From contig JAICIL010000269.1 of assembly GCA_025924435.1 (NCBI GenBank), positions 1 through 6,341 on the forward strand: a stretch of DNA of 6,341 nt, written 5' to 3'. Made by a program: the position numbers and the translations under genes. Below the pieces are notes generated by a model. That model was given only the letters and a program-made list of their open reading frames with translations. It did not search any database and was not told where the DNA came from. This DNA is from Chloroflexia bacterium (GTDB lineage Bacteria; Chloroflexota; Chloroflexia; Thermomicrobiales; JALYUS01). Numbering within the stretch: position 1 is the first letter of the stretch; every line of letters starts with the position of its first letter. Shown one piece after another: positions 1 through 4,977 of the stretch.

Positions 1-138
1 CGCGCTCATTTTCGTCTCGACCGGCATCTGGAGCGTGTACTGCGTGCCGTTGACATTCACGGATGTGGGCAGCGCGCCGCTCTCCTCCGCCTTCATCGCG
101 ACTTCCTGTTTGAGGTCCTCGAAGCTCACATTCGCCAT
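1..138 (-). CDS. N-terminus of an unidentified protein, possibly a 2Fe-2S-binding oxidoreductase subunit (truncated by window)
   Basis: The first 46 codons of a minus-strand gene run off the left edge. The start is an ATG at 136-138, with a strong Shine-Dalgarno AAAGGAGG (146-153) 7 nt upstream, so the start is well supported. The peptide opens with a hydrophilic stretch (MANVSFEDLKQE...), then VNVNGTQYTLQMPVETKMSA. A 'VNG..Y.L.(V/M)....' strand pair followed by a 'T.(L/M)..' turn is how the small [2Fe-2S] subunits of the xanthine dehydrogenase/CO dehydrogenase family (CoxS/YagT-like) begin, just before the helix that leads to the cluster cysteines. No cysteine is visible yet, so this identity is only an inference from fold-like pattern. 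It is separated by 109 nt from the Nudix gene upstream and may have its own promoter (see the sigma-54-like site). Confidence 0.6.
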   Translation of the reverse strand, partial: MANVSFEDLKQEVAMKAEESGALPTSVNVNGTQYTLQMPVETKMSA

Positions 139-185
139 GGTGCCGCCTCCTTTGCCGCGAACACTACGTGTCACGCTAGGGCGTA

Positions 186-201
186 TGCAGAGCGCGTGCC
201 A
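186..201 (-). promoter_or_regulatory. Sigma-54-like -24/-12 promoter motif upstream of the 1-138 gene
   Basis: On the minus strand the sequence TGGCACG-CGCT-CTGCA matches the sigma-54 consensus TGGCACG-N4-TTGCA at all but one conserved base, with the required GG-N10-GC spacing. The predicted transcript start is about 12 nt beyond the GC, near 175, giving a leader of roughly 37 nt with the AAAGGAGG site. Position and orientation fit the downstream gene. No activator-binding site could be identified, and sigma-54 is absent from many high-GC lineages, so function is uncertain. Confidence 0.35.
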
Positions 202-247
202 CGGAAAGTGATGGGTGCGTGGGAAACGTAGTGGACGCGAGCGACGG

Positions 248-658
248 CTACTCGCGCGTGCGCAGGAACGGCTCGCCCGTCCACGCGAAGACGTCCGCGA
301 TCTGCCGGGCCTTCCATGCGGACATCGGCGGCAGATCGTCGGGGCCGAACCAGCCGATGCCGGCGATCTCGTCCGGCTGGAGCGCGAGCGTGCCGCCGGT
401 GACGACGCCGTGGAAGATGAAGATGAGCAGGCGGCGCGGGCGGTTGAAGTAGACGCCGATCAGCCCGCGCGGCGCGACCGTCAGGCCGATTTCCTCCCTC
501 GCCTCGCGGATGGCGGTCTCTTCGGGCACTTCGTTCGCCTCCGCGCCACCGCCGACGAAGTCCCAGAGCCGCTCGCCGTACGCCTGGTGGACGAGGAGGA
601 GCCGCCCGCCCTCGTCGCGCAGCGCGAACCCGGCGGCCATCGCATAGGGTGCGCTCAT
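248..658 (-). CDS. Nudix hydrolase family protein
   Basis: This 136-aa protein hydrolyses a nucleoside diphosphate linked to another group; the substrate cannot be read from sequence. The Nudix box (G-x5-E-x7-REUxEExGU) is complete at residues 37-59: G37, E43, then REAREEIGL at 51-59, which supplies the metal-binding glutamates E52, E55 and E56. It is preceded by LWDFVGGG, where most family members have W..PGG, so the usual proline is a valine. The length is that of a single-domain MutT/ADP-ribose-type Nudix enzyme, and it should be cytosolic. The ATG overlaps the TGA of the upstream kinase (ATGA, 655-658) and there is no obvious Shine-Dalgarno, so translation probably depends on coupling to the kinase. 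The stop is TAG at 248-250. Confidence 0.9.
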   Translation of the reverse strand: MSAPYAMAAGFALRDEGGRLLLVHQAYGERLWDFVGGGAEANEVPEETAIREAREEIGLTVAPRGLIGVYFNRPRRLLIFIFHGVVTGGTLALQPDEIAGIGWFGPDDLPPMSAWKARQIADVFAWTGEPFLRTRE

Positions 659-1533
659 TGCGCAGCTCGGTCGCTGTTCGTCGCGAGCAGCGCGTCAATC
701 TGTGCGGTCGTCGGGATGCCGCGCGGGCCGGGCGCGGTGATGCTGAGCGACGCCGCCGCGCAGCCGACGCGCGCCGCCGCATCCGGTCGCTGGCCGCGCG
801 CCAACTCGACCGCCCACGCCGCCGCGAAGACATCGCCCGCCCCCGTCTCGTCGCGCACCGCGACGGGGAAGGTCGGGACGCGCGTCGTCGCGTCGCCCTG
901 TACGATGTCCACACCGAGCGGCCCGTAGGTGATCGCGCCCAGATTGTGCCGCGCCACCCGGCGGACGGCCGCTTCCGCCGCGTCGCGCTCCTCGACGGAG
1001 ATAATCATCGCGCTCAGGCGGTCGAGCAGGCGATGCGGCAGGACGAGTGTGTCGTGCCGGATGGGCGAGGGGAGCGTGCCCCAGCGGCGCAGCCAGCCCT
1101 GCGGCGTCGCCACCGTCCATTTCCCCTCCCGATCCGCGCCGAGCGCTTCCGCCCAGTCTTCCGGCGGCAGTTCGTCCGCGATCGGGCCGAGGTGGAGGAC
1201 GGTCGCGCGCCGCCACGCGGCGGGCAGGGCATCGGGCGGGATCGGCCCGGCCCACGCGTGGAGTGTCTGCTTCCGCCCGGCGGGCGTGGGGATATTCTCG
1301 AAGGTCGTCGTCGCGGCGGCGGGCAGGATGTGGACCGCGAATGACCCGTTGAAAGGGGCGAGGGCGGCGCTGATCGCCGCCGGGTCGCCCGCCGTCAGCA
1401 TGCCGACGCGCATCCCCATGCGGGCGGCGGTCAGCGCGCCGTAGAGCACCGTCCCGCCGGGCAGGAACGAGCCGTCCGGCTGCAGGTCCAGCGCGCAATG
1501 CCCCACCACCACATAATCGGGAAAGTCTGCCAC
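655..1533 (-). CDS. PfkB/ribokinase-family carbohydrate or nucleoside kinase
   Basis: A 292-aa protein of the PfkB (ribokinase) superfamily, which phosphorylates a sugar, nucleoside or similar alcohol with ATP. The C-terminal signature DETGAGDVFAAA lies at residues 228-239; G231-A-G-D234 forms the anion hole and D234 is the expected catalytic base. The N-terminal substrate-binding glycine motif is PGGTVLYGALTAARMG (25-40), and the protein opens with the usual first strand YVVVGHCALDL. The segment TTTFENIPTPAGRKQ (75-89) corresponds to the 'T.F.N.Y...R.Q' region seen in a PfkB subgroup of unassigned substrate. The start is a GTG (1531-1533) with only a weak upstream AAGG. The gene lies 144 nt downstream of khpB across an inverted repeat and overlaps the Nudix gene by 4 nt, implying co-translation. 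The substrate is not predictable; ribokinase, adenosine kinase and inositol kinase-like roles are all possible. Confidence 0.88.
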   Translation of the reverse strand: MADFPDYVVVGHCALDLQPDGSFLPGGTVLYGALTAARMGMRVGMLTAGDPAAISAALAPFNGSFAVHILPAAATTTFENIPTPAGRKQTLHAWAGPIPPDALPAAWRRATVLHLGPIADELPPEDWAEALGADREGKWTVATPQGWLRRWGTLPSPIRHDTLVLPHRLLDRLSAMIISVEERDAAEAAVRRVARHNLGAITYGPLGVDIVQGDATTRVPTFPVAVRDETGAGDVFAAAWAVELARGQRPDAAARVGCAAASLSITAPGPRGIPTTAQIDALLATNSDRAAQ

Positions 1534-1545
1534 CGGAGAAACCTT

Positions 1546-1654
1546 AAACCGCGGAGACGCAGAGAACGCAGAGCCGGGAAGAGAAGGAGGACCTGTCCGG
1601 AATCGTCATTTTCTCTCCCCCGCGTTCTCCGCGCTCTCCGTGTATCTGTGGTTT
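1546..1654. repeat. Intergenic inverted repeat of GCAGAG-type environmental repeat
   Basis: The left arm starts at 1546 (AAACCGCGGAGACGCAGAGA and on to 1573). The right arm, read on the minus strand from 1654 (AAACCACAGATACACGGAGA...), matches it at 21 of 28 positions; all but one of the differences are transitions, several of which would be G-U wobbles in RNA. After a short indel the arms extend with CGGGAAGAGAA against CGGGGGAGAGAA, so about 40 nt per arm enclose a short centre. Degenerate (G/A)C(A/G)GAG runs arranged head to head are a common dispersed repeat in environmental bacterial genomes (from memory, not searched). It sits between khpB and the kinase gene and could act as an mRNA hairpin or attenuator. 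No T-run follows, so a classic intrinsic terminator is not supported. Confidence 0.7.
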
Positions 1655-1677
1655 GATCCTGTTTTCGATCAGCGGGG

Positions 1678-2499
1678 TCAGCGCGGGTAGATGACGACCT
1701 TGCGGGCCTCTCCCTCGCCCTGGCTCTCGGTGTAGACGGCCGGATGGTCGCGCAGCGCGAGGTGGATGACGCGGCGCTCGTTCGGCGGCATCGCTTCGAG
1801 CGGCAGCGGGCGATGGCTCTGCGCGACGCGCTCCGCCATCCGGTCCGCCAGCCCGAGGAGCGCTTCCTCGCGCCGCCGCTTGTAGCCGCCGACATCCACG
1901 ACGACGCGATTGAAGCCGCCGACCCGCTTGTTGACGAGCAGCGTGACGAGGTACTGGAACTGCTGGAGCGTGTCGCCGCGCCGTCCGATCAGGACGCCGA
2001 GGTCGGGGCCGACGATGTCCACGCCGACGGTCGGCGGCTCGCCCGGTTCCATCTCAATCGGCGGGTCGAGCGGATGCACGGCGGCTTGCAGTCCCATCAG
2101 GTCCACGAGGTCCTCGGTGATCTCCTGCGCGACGGCGAGCAGCGCGGCATTGTCCTCGACGTTGCCTCGGCCATCCTCGACTTCATCGGGCTCGCGGCGG
2201 TTGCCGGGCGGCGCGACATCGGTGCGAACATTACCCGTGTCGGCGCGGACATTGCCGGAGACGGCGCCCGCCGGCAGCGGGATGACGCGCACCAGCGCCT
2301 CGTCCACATCGTGGATTGTCGGGTCCTCGAGCACCTCGATCTCGACCTGATTGTAATTGAGATTCAACTGCTGCAAGGCGAGGCGCACGGCCTCGTCCAC
2401 CGAACTCGCGGCGATCTCCACGGCGCGCTGCGCGGGCTGTTCCCCATTATCCCGACCGAGCGAGCGACCCCTCCGACCCATTGGTTGCCGTCCTTGCAT
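1678..2499 (-). CDS. khpB: RNA-binding protein KhpB (Jag/EloR family), KH and R3H domains
   Basis: A 273-aa cytosolic RNA-binding protein of the Jag/KhpB/EloR family, habitually encoded next to yidC. In Gram-positive bacteria the family acts with KhpA and affects cell elongation. Domains in order: a Jag_N-like segment (about 26-72, VEIAASSVDEAVRLALQQL), an acidic/Gly-Asn-rich linker (76-117), a KH domain (about 118-210) with the GxxG loop IGRRGD (G172-R-R-G175), and a C-terminal R3H domain with R242-x3-H246 in NERRVIHLAL. The Jag_N segment lacks the usual GFLG.G..KA.V end. The ATG start at 2497-2499 follows an AGGGAG (2507-2512, 7-nt spacer) embedded in the last codons of yidC, and the two genes are 3 nt apart. 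The linker carries repeated GNVRxD units (see findings). Confidence 0.93.
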   Translation of the reverse strand: MQGRQPMGRRGRSLGRDNGEQPAQRAVEIAASSVDEAVRLALQQLNLNYNQVEIEVLEDPTIHDVDEALVRVIPLPAGAVSGNVRADTGNVRTDVAPPGNRREPDEVEDGRGNVEDNAALLAVAQEITEDLVDLMGLQAAVHPLDPPIEMEPGEPPTVGVDIVGPDLGVLIGRRGDTLQQFQYLVTLLVNKRVGGFNRVVVDVGGYKRRREEALLGLADRMAERVAQSHRPLPLEAMPPNERRVIHLALRDHPAVYTESQGEGEARKVVIYPR

Positions 2500-2502
2500 G
2501 CG

Positions 2503-3645
2503 CTAACTCCCTCCGCTGCCCGTTCGCTCGCCCATCGAATCGGGCGCGGGCCGGACCGTTTTACTCTTTCGGGGGGCGGGCGGCGGCATCTTGCTCGCGC
2601 TGTCCGTCGTGCCGATTGCTTTATTGGGCGTGCGCGATTGCGCGCCCTTGTTGCGCGCGCCGGGCCGGTTCGCCCCGTTGGCGCCATTCGTCCCGTTCGC
2701 GTCCTCCGCTTTGATGCGCTGCGGCGGCGTCGCCGGGCGGGTGCCGCTGATGCTGGTGGTCGAACCCTTCAAGGGGCGACCATCCGGCCCCAACCGCTGC
2801 TGCTTCGGCGCTTCGGCGGTTTTTTCGGGCGGCGCCGTCTCCTGCCGCCCCTGCTGCGCCGCCATGCTCTGCTGCATGAAGGCTTGCAGGCGCGAGGGCT
2901 TCTTGTTCGTCACGGGCTTCAGCACCCGGGGCTTCTCCACCTTCGCCGGCAGGAAGGGGAAAACATCGGAGAGCGATCCCCAGCCGGTGATGAAGTACTG
3001 CTGCACGGCGCTGAAGACCGCCTGCACCGCCCAGTAGAGCACCATCGCGGCGAGGAAGTTCCAGCCGAAGACGAGCACGAGGCAGGTCGAGACGGAGATG
3101 AGCGTGCTCTGCAACTTCGTCTGCTGGTCCTGCTGCGCGCGCTTCGCGGCGTTCGGCAGGGACATGCGCGTCTGGATCACCTGGAAGATGAAGGCGAGGA
3201 AGACGAGGATGCGCAGGTGATCCGCCTGGCCTTCGAGTTTGGTGAGATCCGTAACCCAGAGGAAGCCGAAGTGGCCGGACCAATGTTGCGACACCTCGCG
3301 CATCGCCTGATAGACGACGAGGAAGACGGGCAGTTGGATGAGCACCGGCAGGCACCCGGCGAGCGGGTTGATGCCGTACTCCTGATAGACGCGCATCTGC
3401 TCCTGCGCGAAGGCCTGCTTGTCGTCCTTGTACTTTTTCTGCAGGTCCTTGATGATCGGCGCGACATCCTGCATCGCCTTCGAGGACTTGATGGACTTGA
3501 AGGTCAGCGGCGCGAGCAGGAGTTTGACGAAAATCGTGAAGATGATGATCGTCACGCCCAGGTTGCCGCCGGTGGCGTCACCGAGGGCCTGGATAAAGCG
3601 CGCGACGAGTGTGATCGCGGGGCCGATAAGCGGTAAATGTGTCAC
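2503..3645 (-). CDS. yidC: Membrane protein insertase YidC (Oxa1/Alb3 family, Gram-positive type)
   Basis: A 380-aa inner-membrane insertase that integrates membrane proteins alone or with SecYEG. The 60KD_IMP domain covers about residues 28-222. It includes a first core helix (TIIIFTIFVKLLLAPL), the cytosolic hairpin with KSSKAMQ (53-59), the diagnostic INPLAGCLPVLIQLPVFL (92-109), and further helices at about 145-160, 181-196 and 197-217. The long periplasmic P1 domain of Proteobacteria is missing and no lipobox is seen at the N-terminus. The conserved groove arginine is a lysine, K41. From about 236 there is a 145-residue hydrophilic, Lys/Arg/Pro/Asn-rich tail, likely ribosome-facing. The start is a GTG at 3643-3645 with GGAGGG (3652-3657) 6 nt upstream; it overlaps the yidD stop as GTGA. 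It lies between yidD and khpB in one operon. Confidence 0.96.
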   Translation of the reverse strand: MTHLPLIGPAITLVARFIQALGDATGGNLGVTIIIFTIFVKLLLAPLTFKSIKSSKAMQDVAPIIKDLQKKYKDDKQAFAQEQMRVYQEYGINPLAGCLPVLIQLPVFLVVYQAMREVSQHWSGHFGFLWVTDLTKLEGQADHLRILVFLAFIFQVIQTRMSLPNAAKRAQQDQQTKLQSTLISVSTCLVLVFGWNFLAAMVLYWAVQAVFSAVQQYFITGWGSLSDVFPFLPAKVEKPRVLKPVTNKKPSRLQAFMQQSMAAQQGRQETAPPEKTAEAPKQQRLGPDGRPLKGSTTSISGTRPATPPQRIKAEDANGTNGANGANRPGARNKGAQSRTPNKAIGTTDSASKMPPPAPRKSKTVRPAPDSMGERTGSGGS

Positions 3646-4007
3646 GATGAGCCCTCCGTCAGGGAGTGCCCCGGCGCATGCGGCGTGAGGGCGGTAAGGG
3701 AGTTCGGAGTTCGAAGTTCGGAGTTCGAAGCGAGAGGATCCGCCTCCCGCGATCTACGGATTTCGCCATCTGATTGCTGATCTGCCCGCGTTGCCAGATC
3801 GGGGACCGGGTCGTAGCCGTGGCCGCCCCACGGGTTGCAACGCATGACGCGCCAGACGGCCATCGCGCCGCCCCGGACGACGCCGTGGCGCGCGATCGCC
3901 TCGTATCCGTACTCGGAGCACGACGGGACGAACCGGCACGACGGCGGCAACACCCGCGAGAGCGTGCGCTGGTAGAGGCGAATGGCGAAGAGCGCGAGCC
4001 ATTTCAT
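3642..4007 (-). CDS. yidD: Membrane protein insertion efficiency factor YidD
   Basis: A 121-aa protein; the conserved YidD domain fills residues 1-70. Seen motifs are LYQRTLSRVLPPSCRFVPSC with C24 and C30, SEYGYEAIARHG (31-42), and RCNPWGGHGYDPVPD (56-70, C57). The family is small, membrane-associated via an N-terminal amphipathic helix, and aids YidC-dependent insertion. The chosen ATG (4005-4007) overlaps the rnpA stop (ATGA) and begins exactly where the family begins; a longer reading starting at 4091 is possible but lies inside rnpA and would add 28 unconserved residues. Family members are normally about 70-85 residues, so the 51-residue tail (71-121) is extra. Part of it, SNSELRTPNS (94-103), is encoded by a short tandem repeat. 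The stop overlaps the yidC GTG. Confidence 0.93.
   Translation of the reverse strand: MKWLALFAIRLYQRTLSRVLPPSCRFVPSCSEYGYEAIARHGVVRGGAMAVWRVMRCNPWGGHGYDPVPDLATRADQQSDGEIRRSREADPLASNSELRTPNSLTALTPHAPGHSLTEGSS
3701..3730. repeat. Two exact 14-bp tandem copies inside the yidD tail
   Basis: AGTTCGGAGTTCGA occurs at 3701-3714 and again, perfectly, at 3715-3728, followed by AG. Each unit is itself a near-double of AGTTCG(G/A). On the coding strand it reads as TCGAACTCCGAACT, giving the peptide SNSELRTPNS. Runs of GAACTCCGAACT are familiar intergenic repeats in environmental genomes (recalled, not searched), here captured within a reading frame. Confidence 0.85.
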
Positions 4008-4387
4008 GCCGACCGCGCCTCCTCCACGAGGAGCGGCGGCGCGGGCAGGAGCAACGCCGCGCGGCGCAAGAGCGTGCGGACAACCTCGCACACCTCGGCG
4101 TATGTGTGCCCGACGATGGGCGGGCGGGCAATCACAACGACATCGTACCCGGAGACCAGCGGCCCCACCTCTTTCGGCGTCGTGCGCACCGCCTCGCGCA
4201 GCAGCCGCTTCACGCGGTTCCGCACGACCGCGCCGCCCAACCGCTTCGAGACGGAAAATCCGTAGCGGTTGTGCGGCAGGTTATTGGGCAGCGCGCAGAG
4301 GATGGCGAACGGGTGCGCCCACGATCTGCCCTGTTTGCGAACGCGGCGGAAATCGGCGTCATACGTGAGGCGAAGGGCGCGTTCCAT
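4004..4387 (-). CDS. rnpA: Ribonuclease P protein component
   Basis: A 127-aa basic protein that pairs with the RNase P RNA to remove 5' leaders from tRNA precursors. The family core is present: an N-terminal LRLTYDADFRRVRKQG that matches the usual 'L....F..v...G', the strand RYGFSVSKRLGGAVVRNRVK (41-60) and the RNR signature R56-N57-R58-V-K-R-L-L-R64 that contacts RNA, then YDVVVIARP (81-89). The length is typical. The ATG at 4385-4387 is chosen because it begins at the family N-terminus; upstream codons in the same frame overlap rpmH and are not conserved. A GAGGAG lies 13 nt upstream, rather far, so coupling to rpmH (22-nt gap) may help. The stop overlaps the yidD start. Confidence 0.95.
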   Translation of the reverse strand: MERALRLTYDADFRRVRKQGRSWAHPFAILCALPNNLPHNRYGFSVSKRLGGAVVRNRVKRLLREAVRTTPKEVGPLVSGYDVVVIARPPIVGHTYAEVCEVVRTLLRRAALLLPAPPLLVEEARSA

Positions 4388-4409
4388 TGCGGTGCCGATA
4401 CTCCTCGCG

Positions 4410-4595
4410 CTATTTCTCGCGCACGACCTTGTAGGATCGCTTGCCGACGACGAGTTCGCCCACCGCCAGTTTCGCCCGACCCTTGCGGCGGCGCGCCGAG
4501 AGCACCTGCCGCCCATCCTTCGTCGCCATGCGCGCGCGAAAACCGTGGACGCGCAGGCGCGGGATGCGCTTCGGTTGCCATGTCCGCTTGACCAA
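4410..4595 (-). CDS. rpmH: Large-subunit ribosomal protein bL34
   Basis: A 61-aa very basic ribosomal protein. [20 protein letters not shown] (2-21) followed by [20 protein letters not shown] (22-41) is the L34 signature over the full canonical domain. Canonical L34 is about 44-49 residues and ends shortly after KGR..L.V; here 15 or so residues follow ([16 protein letters not shown] at 46-61). The start is taken as TTG (4593-4595) because GGGAGG (4603-4608) sits 7 nt upstream and because it matches the family N-terminus; an upstream in-frame TTG at 4608-4610 overlaps that ribosome-binding site and is less likely. It is the first gene of the rpmH-rnpA-yidD-yidC-khpB operon, with a near-consensus promoter about 115 nt upstream. 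Confidence 0.95.
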   Translation of the reverse strand: MVKRTWQPKRIPRLRVHGFRARMATKDGRQVLSARRRKGRAKLAVGELVVGKRSYKVVREK

Positions 4596-4602
4596 CTGAT
4601 TT

Positions 4603-4608
4603 CCTCCC
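4603..4608 (-). promoter_or_regulatory. Shine-Dalgarno site fixing the rpmH TTG start
   Basis: GGGAGG on the minus strand, 7 nt before the TTG at 4593-4595. The alternative in-frame TTG at 4608-4610 falls on this site and has no comparable purine run at a suitable distance, so the shorter reading is preferred. Confidence 0.75.
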
Positions 4609-4711
4609 AATAATGGCCGACGCGCCGCCGTTACGATACATACGCGATCGAGCGGACGCGGGTAACGCAGTGCAGGTTGTGGCCCGCTTCCTCGCGGAAA
4701 CGAGCCACGTA

Positions 4712-4740
4712 AGTATAGGTGCGGGGCCTCGATGTGTCAA
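4712..4740 (-). promoter_or_regulatory. Near-consensus sigma-70 promoter for the rpmH-rnpA-yidD-yidC-khpB operon
   Basis: On the minus strand a perfect -35 TTGACA (4735-4740) is followed after 17 nt by a -10 TATACT (4712-4717), five of six bases matching TATAAT. The transcript would start near 4705, leaving a leader of about 110 nt before rpmH. Strength and position suit a growth-related ribosomal operon. Confidence 0.85.
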
Positions 4741-4823
4741 CGAACGCCCGCCGAATTTCCGGGGCATATCCACCCTCGACCCGCGCTCCCGCGCGTTTGC
4801 TCGCGAGTCGAAGTCTCGTCCGA

Positions 4824-4852
4824 TTGTAATTTTTGGCGCTTTGGGTTAGGAT
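4824..4852 (+). promoter_or_regulatory. Candidate weak sigma-70 promoter for the membrane-protein gene
   Basis: A -35 TTGTAA (4824-4829) and -10 TAGGAT (4847-4852), each four of six to consensus, are spaced 17 nt. The predicted start near 4859 would give a leader of about 125 nt to the ATG at 4984. It lies in the most AT-rich stretch of the intergenic region. Confidence 0.4.
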
Positions 4853-4861
4853 TGCCCGTAC

Positions 4862-4958
4862 GCAGACATTATTCGATGGAGAGCGGCACGGTCGTGGTCC
4901 TTACCCGTCACACGCGCTTCCCGGTTAACCCGCTCGCGGACACGGAGAAAATGTCTGC
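4862..4958 (+). promoter_or_regulatory. Inverted repeat in the 5' leader of the membrane-protein gene
   Basis: GCAGACATT (4862-4870) and AATGTCTGC (4950-4958) are perfect 9-bp complements enclosing 79 nt. A smaller dyad CACG-GT-CGTG and the palindrome GGTTAACC lie between them. If transcription starts near 4859, the arms would pair at the base of a leader fold ending about 14 nt before the Shine-Dalgarno at 4972-4977. It does not match a riboswitch class I recognise. Confidence 0.35.
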
Positions 4959-4971
4959 TTCGTCGGCGTCG

Positions 4972-4977
4972 AGGAGG
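4972..4977 (+). promoter_or_regulatory. Shine-Dalgarno site fixing the membrane-protein start
   Basis: AGGAGG lies 6 nt before ATG 4984-4986, an ideal site. Earlier in-frame ATGs at 4732 and 4951 have no ribosome-binding site or only a weak GGAG, so the 4984 start is preferred. Confidence 0.85.

Noticed and set aside
215..928. A 237-codon plus-strand open frame opposite the Nudix and kinase genes
   Set aside because: Composition is that of an antisense shadow in high-GC DNA; both genes on the other strand carry complete family signatures.
1544..1609. A 21-aa minus-strand open frame within the inverted repeat, with a purine run before its ATG
   Set aside because: It is the translation of the repeat itself (ending LCVLCVSAV), a known kind of spurious small protein; no independent support.
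1650..1672. A TGATC...GATCA hairpin after khpB as an intrinsic terminator
   Set aside because: The stem is only 5 bp with an 8-nt loop and there is no T-run after it in the direction of transcription.
1744..3636. A 630-codon open frame on the plus strand opposite khpB and yidC
   Set aside because: It is antisense to two confidently identified conserved genes, is extremely Arg/Leu/Asp-rich as expected from high-GC antisense reading, and has no recognisable domain.
4388..4516. A 43-residue N-terminal extension of rnpA
   Set aside because: It lies in an alternate frame of rpmH, is Arg/Ser/Ala-rich without family similarity, and the ATG at 4385-4387 fits the RNase P protein N-terminus.
4755..4780. 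A DnaA-box-like ATATCCACC suggesting oriC next to rpmH
   Set aside because: Only one imperfect match (7 of 9), no cluster and no AT-rich element.
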